A model generated the notes under the pieces. That model saw nothing but the letters and a program-made list of their open reading frames with translations. It ran no database searches and was not told where the DNA came from. This document shows, piece by piece, positions 63,731 through 64,000 of a DNA stretch of 64,000 nucleotides; the first letter of the stretch is position 1, and each line of letters opens with the position of its first letter. The translations under genes were made by a program, and so were the position numbers. The DNA is from Planctomycetota bacterium (GTDB lineage: Bacteria; Planctomycetota; B15-G4), in NCBI GenBank assembly GCA_029259715.1, contig JAJDEP010000005.1, positions 558,001 to 622,000 of the forward strand. The letters are read 5' to 3'.

Positions 63731-64000
63731 TCAGGACGTGGCCGACGGGGTCTCGCTGGCCGGGCTTTCGGTCATCACGGGCGTCCCGCTGGCATCCTGT
63801 CCGAGGGACAGTCCCAACGTCGCCAGCTTCTTCTGGATCTCGGTCAGCGACGTCTTGCCGAAGTTGCGCACCTTCAGCAACTCCTGCTCGCTGCGGGAAA
63901 CCAGCTCCCCCACCGTACGGATGTTCTCGCTGTCGAGGCAATGACGCGAGCGCACCGAAAGGTCCAGATCCTCGATGGGACGGTCGTACAGCGCCTGCAT
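63731..64000 (-). CDS. rpoA: RNA polymerase alpha subunit, C-terminal domain (5' part outside window)
   Basis: The last 89 residues of the alpha subunit. They form the alpha-CTD, with the helix-hairpin-helix block [39 protein letters not shown] and [14 protein letters not shown]. This domain contacts UP elements and activators. A short Ser/Thr/Pro tail ends the protein. The upstream part, including the dimerisation domain, lies beyond 64000. Confidence 0.95.
   Translation of the reverse strand: MQALYDRPIEDLDLSVRSRHCLDSENIRTVGELVSRSEQELLKVRNFGKTSLTEIQKKLATLGLSLGQDASGTPVMTESPASETPSATS

Overview
The window is a gene-dense, very GC-rich bacterial chromosome segment. Genes are packed, many with 4-base ATGA/GTGA stop-start overlaps, and there are many lipoprotein signals. 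The organism looks Gram-negative with meso-diaminopimelate peptidoglycan: it has a dcw cluster, a MurE with the DNPR motif, YajC, and many Lipobox proteins. It makes selenoproteins (tRNA-Sec, SelA, SelD) and uses a split B12-dependent ribonucleotide reductase. Zinc-ribbon/HEAT proteins, TPR lipoproteins and an ASPIC/UnbV protein suggest a deep-branching lineage such as Planctomycetota or a relative. No single gene here fixes the phylum, so this is a weak inference.

Layout. 1-3170: end of an ABC-transporter ATPase, a five-heme cytochrome c and two tandem related lipoproteins. 3195-5707 (minus): ribD and miaB. 5845-13097: TPR lipoprotein, ASPIC/UnbV-type lipoprotein, a SurA-like protein, a zinc-ribbon/HEAT protein, a small TPR protein, a zinc-ribbon membrane protein and mnmA. 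13327-15390: yajC, yraN and a lipoprotein Xaa-Pro aminopeptidase. 15392-25197: envelope polysaccharide genes (initiating sugar transferase, O-antigen-ligase-like TPR protein, PMT-type glycosyltransferase with TPRs), interrupted by a reverse-strand HExxH lipoprotein and by an intergenic tract with a sigma54-like site and an orphan intrinsic terminator.

25207-31010: selenium functions. tRNA-Sec (anticodon UCA) lies about 3.3 kb from selD and about 4.3 kb from the start of selA, with TPR, folD and HEAT/VWA genes between. selD itself has an in-frame TGA followed by a SECIS-like hairpin. 31096-33584: recJ and a YqaA-type membrane protein. 33663-41333: an unusual cassette of two giant paralogous membrane sulfatase-like proteins bracketing a 66-residue membrane protein and a SAM methyltransferase. 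41311-44497: split nrdJ, with an NrdR-box-like palindrome over the -10 of its promoter.

44794-57866 (minus): a dcw cluster read mraZ, rsmH, ftsL-like, ftsI, murE, murF, mraY, ftsW, LysM protein, murG, murC, murB. murD is missing from its usual place, and ddl/ftsQ/ftsA/ftsZ do not follow. MraZ-type GTGGG repeats lie upstream of mraZ. 58163-62448: a conserved protein of unknown function divergent from dnaE. 62471-64000 (minus): a third member of the lipoprotein family, rplQ, and the 3' end of rpoA.

The strongest non-textbook signals are the hidden selenocysteine start of selD, the operator-like sites at nrdJ and mraZ, the sulfatase/small-protein/methyltransferase cassette, the three-member lipoprotein family, and the 18.9-19.1 kb intergenic element.
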